A stretch of 64,000 bases of DNA, from NCBI GenBank assembly GCA_035266845.1, contig DATFMP010000037.1, forward strand, positions 53,870 through 117,869. Direction: 5' to 3'. Made by a program: the position numbers and the translations under genes. This document shows, in pieces, positions 41,473 through 49,902 of this stretch. The notes under the pieces are model-generated. The model did no database searches. It had not been told where the DNA came from and saw nothing but the letters and a program-made list of their open reading frames with translations. Source of the stretch: DATFMP01 sp035266845 (GTDB lineage: Bacteria; SAR324; JACQKK01). Within the stretch, counting starts at the first letter, position 1. The number at the start of each line of letters is the position of its first letter.

Positions 41473-42690
41473 CTAGAAGCCCAATTCGCCCAGCAGCTTG
41501 TCCACGTCGTCCTGCGTCTGCGTCCCGGCGGCCGGGGCCGGAGCCCCCACGTCGGTCTGCGCCGGCACGTCTGCCGGGGGCGCCGCGGACTCTCCGGCCG
41601 GGCGGTACTGCTTGAGCAGGTCGTACAGCTCGCCTTCCAGCGACTCCACGAACTCGATGATCTTCTTCAGCGTGCGGCCGGTCAGTTCCTGGAAGCCCTG
41701 ATTGGAGATCAGCTCCATGTGATGCTCCGCCCCCAGGCCAAGCTGATGCCGCAGCGTCATCACCGGACCGCCCACCTCGTCGGCAAGGCGCTGCTGAATG
41801 GCGGTGAGCCTCTCCTCCAGGTCCGGATGCCGCGCCTTCAGCTCCATCAGGCGCTTTTGCGCGGCGCGCAGGCTCTGCGTGGCCTCGCCCATGGCCGCGG
41901 TCTCGGCCGTGGTGATGCGGCCCAGCGCCTCCAGGTGATCCAGGTTCTGCGTGGCCGCGTCGTCCAGCCGCACCACCACGCTGTTGAGGCGCCGCACCGC
42001 CTCCGTGATGCCGCCCGAGCTTTGCGAGAGGGCGTCCAGCGGCAGCTCCTCGGAGACGGACTGCAGCGTGCGGTAGACATCCCGCGTGACGATGGCGATC
42101 TCGCGCAGCAGGTTGCGGGTTTCCACGTTGGCGGTAGCCAGGTTGATGCGCGAGATGGCCGCATCGAGCTGCTCGGCCTGCTGGTCGGCCAGCGCGGCGA
42201 AGAAGTCCTGCACGCCCGCCAGCGCCCGCCGCAGCTTGTCCTGCAGCTCCAGGGGTGCTGTCTCCGCCGCCGCGTGCAGCACGGCCAGTAGCTCGCCCAA
42301 CTCTGGCGGTGCCGGATGCGTAGCGGCCGCGACCGCTTCACTATGGACGTGCCCGTTGCCGGTCGCCACGTCCCGACGTGGCCGGAAGCGCAGCGCGGAC
42401 ACGGCTACGCGCTCCAGCACCTGCTGCAGCAGCGCCAGCGCTAGCTCACCGCTGCCCAGGGAGACGCGCGCGCGCAGCAGCGCGAGTTGCTGGCTGCGCA
42501 GGACGGCGACCGCCTCGGACGGCCAAGTCTCGCTGCCGCCCTCGCCGCTGTCAACGGCGGCCAGGAAGGTACGGTATTCTCCCAGTGCCCGCTGAAGGCG
42601 GTGGAACTCGGAGCGCAACTGCTCCTTGTCCACCACCAGCCGATTTCGGCATTCAACTGTCATCGCAGAGTCTGCCCCTCTGGTTGCCAT
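41473..42690 (-). CDS. CheZ-like chemotaxis phosphatase homologue with substituted catalytic residues
   Basis: The 405-residue, mostly helical protein matches E. coli CheZ in two places. Its last residues, TQDDVDKLLGELGF, match CheZ's CheY-binding tail (SQDQVDDLLDSLGF), and MELISNQGFQELTGRTLKKII matches the active-site helix of CheZ (AQDFQDLTGQ). The catalytic Asp and Gln (DLTGQ in E. coli) are Glu335 and Arg339 here. It is nearly twice the length of E. coli CheZ; the N-terminal 200 residues are extra helical sequence. It may bind phospho-CheY-like receivers without fast dephosphorylation, or act by other residues. I chose ATG 42690; ATG 42663 is an alternative. No cheY, cheA or flagellar gene is nearby, and it is convergent with the giant pseudoenzyme gene. 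Confidence 0.78.
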   Translation of the reverse strand: MATRGADSAMTVECRNRLVVDKEQLRSEFHRLQRALGEYRTFLAAVDSGEGGSETWPSEAVAVLRSQQLALLRARVSLGSGELALALLQQVLERVAVSALRFRPRRDVATGNGHVHSEAVAAATHPAPPELGELLAVLHAAAETAPLELQDKLRRALAGVQDFFAALADQQAEQLDAAISRINLATANVETRNLLREIAIVTRDVYRTLQSVSEELPLDALSQSSGGITEAVRRLNSVVVRLDDAATQNLDHLEALGRITTAETAAMGEATQSLRAAQKRLMELKARHPDLEERLTAIQQRLADEVGGPVMTLRHQLGLGAEHHMELISNQGFQELTGRTLKKIIEFVESLEGELYDLLKQYRPAGESAAPPADVPAQTDVGAPAPAAGTQTQDDVDKLLGELGF

Positions 42691-42871
42691 CGTCACCCAT
42701 TCGAAACGGCCCGTATGCCCCATAGACGTGCCGGGCACCGAAGCCCAGGCTCGCGGATCACCCAACCTTGGGCCATAATGATAGCCGGCCCAGGCGCCTA
42801 GGCTGAGCCGCAGTCCCGTCACCGCGGCCGTTCACGTCCCCTACCTGCATGAAACGACAAAACGCCCTCAC

Positions 42872-43606
42872 ATGATTCATCTGGATCGCGTTTCCCGCAC
42901 CTATCGCGACGGAGAGCGGGACATCCGCGCCTTGCGCGACGTGACCCTGGTCATCCCGGCCGGCGCATCGGTGGCCCTGCTGGGCCGCAGCGGTTCCGGC
43001 AAGAGCACGCTGCTGCACCTCATCGGTGGCCTGGAGTGGCCCAGCGCCGGCATCGTGCGCGTGGACGGTCAGGCGCTGGATGCGCTGGACGATGCCGCCC
43101 TGACCCGCTTCCGTCTGCACCGCATCGGGTTCGTGTTCCAGTTCTTCCACCTTCTGCCTGCCCTCACGGTGCTGGAGAACCTGCTGCTGCCCGCGGAACT
43201 GGCCGGGCGGCCCGCCGGCGCTTCCGCGGAGCAGGCCCGGCGCCTGCTGACCGAGGTGGGGCTGACCGAGCGCGCCGGCTCGTTTCCCGAGCGCCTGAGC
43301 GGCGGCGAGCAACAGCGCGTGGCCGTGGCCCGGGCCCTCATGCTCGATCCGCCCATATTGCTGGCCGACGAGCCCACGGGCAACCTGGACTCGGAGACGG
43401 GGCGCCGCGTGCTGGATCTGCTCTGGCGGCTCGCCGAGACCCGCGGCACGACCCTGCTGGTGGCCACGCACAGCCAGGAGGTGGCCGCCCGGGCGGAGCG
43501 CCGCATTGAGCTGCACGATGGTCGCATCGTACACGACAGCGCGGCGCAAGGCACGTCCGGCGCCGAAGCCCGCCGTTCCTCTGGGCCGGCGGTGCAGGCG
43601 CCGTGA
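42872..43606 (+). CDS. ABC transporter ATP-binding protein (LolD/MacB type)
   Basis: The 244-residue ATPase has Walker A GRSGSGKST, the Q-loop FVFQFFHLLP, the signature LSGGEQQRVAVARAL, Walker B LLADEPTGNLD and the switch His in VATHSQ. FQFFHLLPALTVLENL and the GNLDSETG run place it with the LolD/MacB/FtsE subgroup, which works with FtsX-type permeases and usually drives export or extraction by mechanotransmission. The next gene, such a permease, overlaps its stop (GTGA), so the two form one transporter. The C-terminal 25 residues are a low-complexity tail. Confidence 0.94.
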   Translation: MIHLDRVSRTYRDGERDIRALRDVTLVIPAGASVALLGRSGSGKSTLLHLIGGLEWPSAGIVRVDGQALDALDDAALTRFRLHRIGFVFQFFHLLPALTVLENLLLPAELAGRPAGASAEQARRLLTEVGLTERAGSFPERLSGGEQQRVAVARALMLDPPILLADEPTGNLDSETGRRVLDLLWRLAETRGTTLLVATHSQEVAARAERRIELHDGRIVHDSAAQGTSGAEARRSSGPAVQAP

Positions 43607-46149
43607 AGCCCCTGCTGGCGGCATTCCGCGTACAGGCGCGCTACTGGCGCCGGCACCGTGTGCAGGCCGGGCTCTGCTTCGGGGGCATCGTGCTGGGCGT
43701 GGCGGTATTCTGCGCCATCCAACTGGCCAACGACGGCGCGCTGCGGGCCTTCCGCCAGGGCGCCCAGGCCTTCGCGGGCAGGGCCACGCACCGCGTGTAT
43801 GCGCCGGGCGGGGGCGGCGTGCCCGAATCCCTGTTCCCGCAACTGGTGGAGGCGCCCGGCGTGCGGGCGGCCGCGCCCCTTCTGCGCGACCGCATGCAGC
43901 TCGTCGCGCCGCAGCGGCTGCCGCTCACGGTGCTGGGCACCGATCCCATCAGCGACGCCGCCTTCCGCGCATTCGCGTTCGTGCCTGCCGGGGAAGGACG
44001 GCGCGACTCCTCCCTGCTGGGACGCTTCCTGGCCGATCCGGACGCGCTGGTGCTGCCCGTTTCCCTGGCTCAGCGCCTCGGTGTGCAGCCCGGGGATGCG
44101 CTGGTGGCCGAGACCCCCGCTGGGCGACGCACCTTTCACGTGCTGGCGCTGTTCCGGCCTCCGCCTGGGCAGGTCGCTGCCTTCTCCGCCACAGTGGTGC
44201 AGGACGTGGCCGCCCATCAGGAGGTGTTCGGCAAGCTGGGCCGGCTGGATGCGATCAGCCTGATCCTGGCTCCCGGTGCGGAGGCGGCCGTGCGCGCGCT
44301 GCTGACGCCGGGCCTGGCGCTGGAGCGCGCGGGCACCCGCGCCGAGCGCGTCGAGCGCATGTCCCGCGCCTTCCGCCTGAACCTGGAGACGCTGGGGTTG
44401 TTCGCGCTGCTGGTGGCGATGTTCCTCATCTTCAACGCGGCCAGCTTTTCCGTGGCCCAACGCGAGCAGACACTGGCCATGCTGCGCTGCATCGGGGCCA
44501 CCACGCGCACGGTGTTCCTGGCGCTGCTGGGCGAGGCGCTTCTGGTGGGTGCCGTGGGCGGGGTGCTGGGCGTGCTGGTGGGTCGCGTGTTGGGCGCGCT
44601 GATGCTGCGGAACACGGGCGCGACGCTGTTCGAGGTGGTGCTGCGCGTGGAGCCTCAGCCGGCCACGGCCGCGCTGGATGCGCGCATCTGGGCGGTAGGG
44701 CTTGCGCTCGGCGTTGGCGTGTCCGTGCTGGGGGCCTTGGCACCGGCCTGGAGGGGCGCGCGGATCTCGCCGCTGGGCGCGGTGCAGGGTGCCCGGCCGC
44801 CGGGGCCGCGGCGCTTCCCGCTGCTTGCCTGGGGACTCGCCGGCGTGGGTGCGCTGGCGCTGGCCGTGCTGCTGCTGGCGCTGCCGGGGCAATCGCTGCC
44901 CGCCGGGCTGGCCGGGGCCACCGCCCTGGCCCTGGGCATGGCCGCCTTGTGTCCGCTGCTGGCCGCCGGGGTCAGTCGCGTGGCGGCGCGGCCGTTGGGG
45001 CGGTTGCTGGGCGCGCCGGGCCGCATGGGCGCGCGCAACCTGGGCCGCTCGCTGGGCCGCACAGGCGTGGCCGCGGCCTCGCTGATGATCGCCCTGGCGC
45101 TGGCGCTGGCCATCGAGATCACGGTGCGCTCCTTCAAGCACACCTTCGAGGTGTGGCTGGATCAGGCCGTCACGGCGGATATCTACCTGGAGCCGGCCCT
45201 GGAGGAGGGTCTGCCCTTGGGCGAGGCGCTACTGACCCGGCTGCGCGCCATGCCGTCCGTGGCGGATGTGGCCGTGCTGCGCTCGCGGCGCCTGGTGCTG
45301 GAGGGTCGCGAGGTGCTGGTGCTGGCCGTGGACCTGCCCGCCTATGCCCGCCACAGTGTGCTGCCCACCGTCGCCGTGCCGCCAGCCCAGGCCTACGCTC
45401 GGCTGGGGGCGGGCGAACTGTTCGTCTCAGAGACGCTGGCCTCGCCGCTGGGTCTGCACGCCGGGGACGCGCTGACCCTGCCCACGCCGCAGGGGCCGCA
45501 GGTGCTGCGCATCGGAGCCGTGGTGCAGAACTACTCGGCGCCGCAGGGTGTGCTGTATCTCTCGCTGCCGCGCTTCACCGCACTCTTCGGTGCCGCCCCG
45601 CCGCGGCGGGCGGCGCTGTGGCTGCGGCCCGGGGCCTCGCGCAGCCAGGTGCTGGCCGAACTGGAGGGCATGCCGGCGCTGGGCGGCTTCCGGATCACGC
45701 CCAACGCGGCGCTGCGCGCAGACGCGTTGCGGGTGTTCGACCGCACCTTCGCCATCACGGACGTAATGGGGACGCTGGCGGCCTTCGTGGCCTTCATGGC
45801 CGTGGTAAGCGCCCTGACGGCGCTGCTGGAGGAGCGCATGCGCACGCTGGGCTACCTGCGCGCCATCGGCATTTCACGGCGCGGCCTGGGCGCCTCGCTG
45901 GCCATCGAGGCAGCGCTGCTCTCCGGCGTGGCGGCCGTCGCGAGTTGGGCCACCGGACTGGCCATGGCTTGGGTGCTCGTGTTCGTGATCAACAAGCGGG
46001 CCTTCGGGTGGACGCTGCAGTTCCTGCCGGGTGAAGGCTCCTACCTGCGGCTACTGGTGCTGGCACTGGCGGCGGGGCTGCTGGGCAGCGTCTACCCCAT
46101 CTGGCGAGCCACGCGGCTCTCCGTCACGGCCACCATCCGCGAGGAGTAA
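43603..46149 (+). CDS. FtsX-like ABC permease (two FtsX domains)
   Basis: The 848-residue inner-membrane protein has a first transmembrane helix near residues 25-45, a large periplasmic domain (MacB_PCD-like), helices around 265-400 with the FtsX core (NAASFSVAQREQTLAMLRCIGATTRTVFLALLGEALLVGAVGG), central membrane segments, a second periplasmic domain, and a final FtsX core (LTALLEERMRTLGYLRAIGIS ...). This two-core, about 10-helix layout is typical of the large permeases sometimes called YbbP-like. The substrate is unknown; lipids, lipoproteins or peptides are possible. The start is GTG, four bases overlapping the ATPase stop. It is followed by a palindromic terminator. Confidence 0.9.
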   Translation: MKPLLAAFRVQARYWRRHRVQAGLCFGGIVLGVAVFCAIQLANDGALRAFRQGAQAFAGRATHRVYAPGGGGVPESLFPQLVEAPGVRAAAPLLRDRMQLVAPQRLPLTVLGTDPISDAAFRAFAFVPAGEGRRDSSLLGRFLADPDALVLPVSLAQRLGVQPGDALVAETPAGRRTFHVLALFRPPPGQVAAFSATVVQDVAAHQEVFGKLGRLDAISLILAPGAEAAVRALLTPGLALERAGTRAERVERMSRAFRLNLETLGLFALLVAMFLIFNAASFSVAQREQTLAMLRCIGATTRTVFLALLGEALLVGAVGGVLGVLVGRVLGALMLRNTGATLFEVVLRVEPQPATAALDARIWAVGLALGVGVSVLGALAPAWRGARISPLGAVQGARPPGPRRFPLLAWGLAGVGALALAVLLLALPGQSLPAGLAGATALALGMAALCPLLAAGVSRVAARPLGRLLGAPGRMGARNLGRSLGRTGVAAASLMIALALALAIEITVRSFKHTFEVWLDQAVTADIYLEPALEEGLPLGEALLTRLRAMPSVADVAVLRSRRLVLEGREVLVLAVDLPAYARHSVLPTVAVPPAQAYARLGAGELFVSETLASPLGLHAGDALTLPTPQGPQVLRIGAVVQNYSAPQGVLYLSLPRFTALFGAAPPRRAALWLRPGASRSQVLAELEGMPALGGFRITPNAALRADALRVFDRTFAITDVMGTLAAFVAFMAVVSALTALLEERMRTLGYLRAIGISRRGLGASLAIEAALLSGVAAVASWATGLAMAWVLVFVINKRAFGWTLQFLPGEGSYLRLLVLALAAGLLGSVYPIWRATRLSVTATIREE

Positions 46150-46190
46150 GCGCAGTGCAACCATTGGCGCCTGAGGCGAGGAGCAGGGGT

Positions 46191-46216
46191 GTGGGGGGAG
46201 CCGCGGCTCCCCCCAC
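46191..46216. terminator. Perfect 26-bp palindrome between convergent genes
   Basis: GTGGGGGGAGCCG (46191-46203) is followed directly by its exact complement, giving a 26-base palindrome between the permease gene and a convergent lipoprotein gene. It probably forms a bidirectional transcription stop; no T-run is present. Confidence 0.55.
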
Positions 46217-46252
46217 GGGTGGCATGCCGGCGAGGCGCTCAGGCACTGCCGG

Positions 46253-46720
46253 CTACATCTCCACGTACTGGATAAGTTTGCACTCGTTGACGCCTTTCAT
46301 ACCCTCGGTGGCACTTTTTTCCGACAGGGCCGAACCCGCGGACCACGTGCCCATCTTGACTTCCTGCCACACGTAGTACTTCTTGCCGGCGCTGACATCC
46401 AGACTCAGTTCCGAAGTGTTTTCGGCCAGGGAGGTGACGGTGACCTTGCCGGGGGGCGTCGCCACCAGGAAGTAGGTCTCGGAGGCCGTCTGGCCGAGCA
46501 GCTTGCCGTTGAACATCACGTTCATCTTGACGGCCGCCCCCATGGTCTCATTGCGGTAGATATAGATCAGGGCCTTGCCGGCCGGGGCTTCCATGGACTT
46601 GGCCTTGACGTCCTCCGCGGGTGGCGCGAGGGCAACCGAGGCACAGCCGGCCAGCAGCAGGAGGGCCGCCACAAGCAGCCAAGCGGAACGCCACCTTGCC
46701 CGTACAGGAATGGTTCGCAT
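46253..46720 (-). CDS. DUF2846-type lipoprotein, copy 1
   Basis: The 155-residue product has a lipoprotein signal (LLVAALLLLAGC, Cys26) and a beta-sandwich of DUF2846 type: PAGKALIYIYRNE, VMFNGKLLGQTASETYF, PPGKVTVTS and GKKYYVWQEV are the recurring strands. The family's function is unknown; members are exported lipoproteins often found in pairs. A paralogue with the same strand pattern lies 474 bases upstream. The start ATG has GAGGAGA before it. Confidence 0.83.
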   Translation of the reverse strand: MRTIPVRARWRSAWLLVAALLLLAGCASVALAPPAEDVKAKSMEAPAGKALIYIYRNETMGAAVKMNVMFNGKLLGQTASETYFLVATPPGKVTVTSLAENTSELSLDVSAGKKYYVWQEVKMGTWSAGSALSEKSATEGMKGVNECKLIQYVEM

Positions 46721-47194
46721 AACGGAATCTCCTCTCTTTGGATGCCGCAGCGAGCTTCCAGGGCGTCGCGACTACCTGCCCGGGTGTCGTGCGGTACTGT
46801 GGAGGCCTTCGCTCCCCATTTTACCGGCCTCCCCTGGCTTCGTGCCACCACCATATTCTCGCTGCCCAACTCCGGGCGAGCCGTGTGCCGGTCGCAGCAA
46901 GCGAGCCGATCCGGGTGAAGAGTTGTGCGTAGGTATGGCCAAGTGGGTAATCATCGCTCTCCACCGGAATGGTGGCGTGCGGACCTGTAGAACAGACGGC
47001 GGAACTCGGCGCTTGGCCGGGAGGCAGGGCCGATGCTGCCCGCACAGATTGAGAGGCCAGCCCGCACCACTGCCGACGATGGACACGTCGGCATGAGGCT
47101 TACACGCATGCGACGCAGGCCGGTTGTCATCGCACCCCCCTTGGCGGCCGTCCGCGTGGCTCCAGGCCGAGCGAGCCCGCGCGCGACCGTGCGG
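46721..47194. other. Intergenic region between the two DUF2846 genes, no gene seen
   Basis: These 474 bases contain no open frame with a credible ribosome site or protein-like composition on either strand. Nothing resembling a tRNA or strong terminator is visible. The region presumably carries the minus-strand promoter of the downstream lipoprotein, but I cannot point to it. Confidence 0.3.
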
Positions 47195-47659
47195 CTACAG
47201 CTTGATCTCGCCCAGCAGGCTCGTGCCGGCCAGTCCCCGCCGTCCGCTCGTCGGATCCATGACGGCCATGGACGCGCGGCCGGTGAACAGGCTCAGGGCA
47301 TAGCGCTGCCTCACGTAGTAGCGTTTGCCCGGCCGCACCTTCAGTTGGAGTTCCGCCGTGTTGTCCCCCAGCGATTGCAGATCCAGGGCCCCGGCGGGCG
47401 CCTCGATGAGGTAGTACGAGCCGGGCAGGGTCTTGCCGATATAGGCGCCGTTCACCGCCACGTCGAACACGGTGGTGCCGCCCGCCGGGCTTGGACGGTA
47501 GAGGTAAACGAGGGCCTTACCGGGTGGCACCGGCATGCGCTTGTCGGCCTCGCTGTGCTTGCGTAGCGAGGCGTGGGACGAGCAGGCCGCCAGCAATGCG
47601 GTCGCCAGACCCACCAGCAGCAATCGTCCGATCCTTCGGCCGTGTACGACTTCGAGCAT
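47195..47659 (-). CDS. DUF2846-type lipoprotein, copy 2
   Basis: This 154-residue paralogue has a signal with lipobox ALLAAC (Cys26) and the same fold landmarks: PPGKALVYLYRP, VAVNGAYIGKTLPGSYYLIEAPAG and GKRYYVRQRYALS. The loops and C-terminus differ strongly from copy 1, so the duplication is old. It lies 88 bases downstream of the acyl-CoA dehydrogenase gene on the same strand. Function unknown; periplasmic or outer-membrane by its signal. Confidence 0.83.
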   Translation of the reverse strand: MLEVVHGRRIGRLLLVGLATALLAACSSHASLRKHSEADKRMPVPPGKALVYLYRPSPAGGTTVFDVAVNGAYIGKTLPGSYYLIEAPAGALDLQSLGDNTAELQLKVRPGKRYYVRQRYALSLFTGRASMAVMDPTSGRRGLAGTSLLGEIKL

Positions 47660-47747
47660 GGTCTTTGGGGAGTTTTGCGGTTCGGATGTGCGACGGACCG
47701 GCGTGGTGGCGCGCAGCAGGCGCGCCGGAGGTCGGCCCGCCAGGGGA

Positions 47748-48884
47748 TCAATACTCCTTCAGGCGCGCGTAGCGGTCGCGGTGGTAGGCCGAATCGCCGA
47801 GGGTCACCTCGGCCACCCGGGCGCGCTTGAAGAAGAAGCCGATGTCGTGCTCGTCCGTCATGCCGATCCCCCCGTGCATCTGAATCGCCTCGTTGGCGAT
47901 CAGGTGGAAGGCGTCATTGCAGCGTGCCTTGGCCGTGGAAATGGCGACGGCCGCATCCGGCATGTTCTCGTCGATGCACATGGCCGCGTAGTACACCGAC
48001 GAGCGCGCCAGTTCCGTCTGCACGTACTGGTCGGCGCAGCGGTGCTTGAGCGCCTGGAAGCTGCCGATCGGCACGCCGAACTGCTTCCGGGTCTTCAAGT
48101 ATTCGACCGTCATGTCAAAGGCTTGGTTCATCGCGCCCAGCATCTCCGCGCACAGGCCGACAGTGGCGCGGCCCAGCGAGGCCTCGATGGCCTGGTCGGC
48201 CGGCTGCTCGCCCGCCAGCCGGGCGGCGTCGTCCACCTCCACGCCTTCCAGCTTGAGGGTGTGGCGCTTGCGCCAATCCATCATCGGCACTTCCGTGACC
48301 GTGACGCCCTTGGCCTTCGGATCGATCAGGAACATTGCCACGCCCTCGCGGTCGCGCCGCCCACCGTCCGTGCGGGCGGTGATGACGATGCGATCGGCCA
48401 CGGCGGCATCGGGCACGAAGATCTTCTCGCCGCTGATCGTCCACTTGGAGCCGGATTGCTTGGCCGTGGTGGCGACGTCGAAGGGGTCGAAGCGGCTCTG
48501 CTTTTCCAGGTAGCCCAGCGAGAGCAGCGTCTTGCCGTCCACCACGTTCGGCAGCCATTCGCTGCGCTGGGCCTCGCTGCCCGCTTGCGCGATGGCCATG
48601 GCACCCAGCAGGACGGAGGAGAGCATTGGCTCGGGCATCAGGCCCCGGCCCAGCTCTTCCATCACGACCACCGTCTCCACGATGCCCATTTCCTGGCCGC
48701 CGACCTTCTCGGGGAACATCATGCCCAGCCAGCCCAACTCGGCCATCTTGTTCCAGACGTCCCGGGAGAAGCCGACGTTGTCCTCGCGCAGTTCCCGGAT
48801 GCGGCGCAGGGAGGATTCGCGGCTTACGAACTCCTTGGCCATGGACTGCAGCATCTGCTGCTCTTCGGACAGAGCGAAATTCAT
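47748..48884 (-). CDS. Acyl-CoA dehydrogenase family protein
   Basis: The 378-residue flavoprotein has the three-part acyl-CoA dehydrogenase fold: an N-terminal helical domain (MNFALSEEQQMLQSMAKEF ...), a beta domain (WTISGEKIFVPDAAVADRIVITART) and a C-terminal helical domain (YLKTRKQFGVPIGSFQALKHRCADQYV, QMHGGIGMTDEHDI). It oxidises an acyl-CoA to the 2-enoyl-CoA using FAD and passes electrons to ETF. In QMHGGIGMTDEH the usual catalytic-Glu position of short-chain enzymes is not obvious, so the substrate is unclear; the short form resembles FadE-like pairs used in steroid or aromatic side-chain breakdown. AGGAG precedes the ATG. Confidence 0.92.
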   Translation of the reverse strand: MNFALSEEQQMLQSMAKEFVSRESSLRRIRELREDNVGFSRDVWNKMAELGWLGMMFPEKVGGQEMGIVETVVVMEELGRGLMPEPMLSSVLLGAMAIAQAGSEAQRSEWLPNVVDGKTLLSLGYLEKQSRFDPFDVATTAKQSGSKWTISGEKIFVPDAAVADRIVITARTDGGRRDREGVAMFLIDPKAKGVTVTEVPMMDWRKRHTLKLEGVEVDDAARLAGEQPADQAIEASLGRATVGLCAEMLGAMNQAFDMTVEYLKTRKQFGVPIGSFQALKHRCADQYVQTELARSSVYYAAMCIDENMPDAAVAISTAKARCNDAFHLIANEAIQMHGGIGMTDEHDIGFFFKRARVAEVTLGDSAYHRDRYARLKEY

Positions 48885-49403
48885 GTGTGTACACTCCTGG
48901 AAGCCGGGCCGCAGGTGCCGGCGGAACCCGTCGCAGCGGGCTGAGTAACGGAGGCGCACCGCCCACCGGCGCATGAACCGGCGGCGGCTGCCGCGATTCT
49001 ATCTGCTTGGGCGCCGCCACCTCATGGAAACGGAGGGTGCGGGCTTGGCGCCCGGCAACCGTCGTGTTCCGTGGCGCGGTCGCGCGAGCCGGATGCGACT
49101 CCAATATGCCCTTGTCTTTATCCAGATTCCTTGCGCTGGGTCAAGGCGAGCCCGCGTCCCCAGCGCGCCCACAAGAGGGCGTAGCCGCGCTCACCGGTTT
49201 GATCGGCACGGGGCGGGTGAGCCCGCGGGGCGCCGGGCTGACCTTGCACGGCCCGGGGCGATCGGATAATCGTGAAAGGGGCCCATGTGTTGCTGCGACT
49301 CAGCGGCTTCCCAGTCGGAACGCCGGGGAGAACCATCCGGATCGCGAGGAAATCTGGTCAGACTACGGCGATTTCTTCCTTCTCCATCAATCCCGGACTC
49401 GCC
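48885..49403. promoter_or_regulatory. Divergent intergenic region with a leftward sigma-70-like promoter
   Basis: On the minus strand TTGACC (49144-49139) is followed after 16 bases by GATAAA (49122-49117), a fair promoter for the acyl-CoA dehydrogenase gene with a leader of about 225 bases. Within that leader is no obvious terminator or gene. On the plus strand nothing promoter-like stands out before the small gene at 49404. Confidence 0.4.
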
Positions 49404-49592
49404 ATGGATCAACGTTACGTGGATACCGTGCGCGCCTGCAAGGCGATCCTTCGGAACATGGACCATCTGGACGATACCATCACGGACGGTCAGCGGATGG
49501 AGCTCAAGCGCCTCCTCCACAAGGTACAGGATTGCGTGGAGCAGTTCCTGGAGGCGGATCCCGATGAAGGGCTCTGGATCGGCGAACGCTGA
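49404..49592 (+). CDS. Conserved-looking 62-residue protein upstream of yggU
   Basis: The 62-residue protein starts MDQRYVDTVRACKAILRNMD, is mostly helical and charged, and ends in an acidic stretch (FLEADPDEGLWIGER). There is no membrane helix, so it is not YggT, the usual neighbour of YggU. Its last 29 bases overlap the start of the DUF167 gene, a sign of translational coupling and of a real gene. I do not recognise the family. The start at 49404 lacks a strong ribosome site; an upstream GTG at 49272 would add 44 residues of doubtful sequence. Confidence 0.6.
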   Translation: MDQRYVDTVRACKAILRNMDHLDDTITDGQRMELKRLLHKVQDCVEQFLEADPDEGLWIGER

Positions 49593-49902
49593 TGGTGCGC
49601 CCGCCGCTCCCTTCCACTTCGCGGACGGCGTGCTGACGCTGCAACTCCACGTGCAGCCGGGGGCAGCCCGGAGCGGCTGGGATGGCCCCTACGGCAGCGC
49701 CGCCCTCAAGCTGCGCCTTGCCGCGCCCCCGGTGGAGGGCAAGGCCAATCGCGCCTGCGTGGCCTTCCTGGCACAGGCGGCGGGTGTGCCGCGCAGCGCG
49801 GTGCACATCGTGCGGGGCGAGCGCTCGCGCGACAAGCGGGTGCGCATCGCGCCCATCACGGACGAACAATTTCGGGAGCTGCAGCGGCAATGGCAAGCCT
49901 GA
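49564..49902 (+). CDS. yggU: DUF167 / YggU family protein
   Basis: The 112-residue protein matches the YggU (DUF167) fold: LQLHVQPGAARSGW, LKLRLAAPPVEGKANRACVAFLAQAAGVPRSAVHIVRGERSRDKRVRI is the conserved core. The biochemical role is unknown; the fold is a small alpha/beta domain. It overlaps the 62-residue gene upstream by 29 bases and the large repeat protein downstream by 13, so all three are likely translated from one message. The ATG at 49564 is the only start that keeps the whole domain. Confidence 0.9.
   Translation: MKGSGSANADGAPAAPFHFADGVLTLQLHVQPGAARSGWDGPYGSAALKLRLAAPPVEGKANRACVAFLAQAAGVPRSAVHIVRGERSRDKRVRIAPITDEQFRELQRQWQA

Noticed and set aside
46575..47096. Plus-strand frame of 173 residues across the DUF2846 intergenic region
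   Set aside because: Composition is noise-like, the frame begins inside the opposite-strand lipoprotein, and there is no ribosome site.
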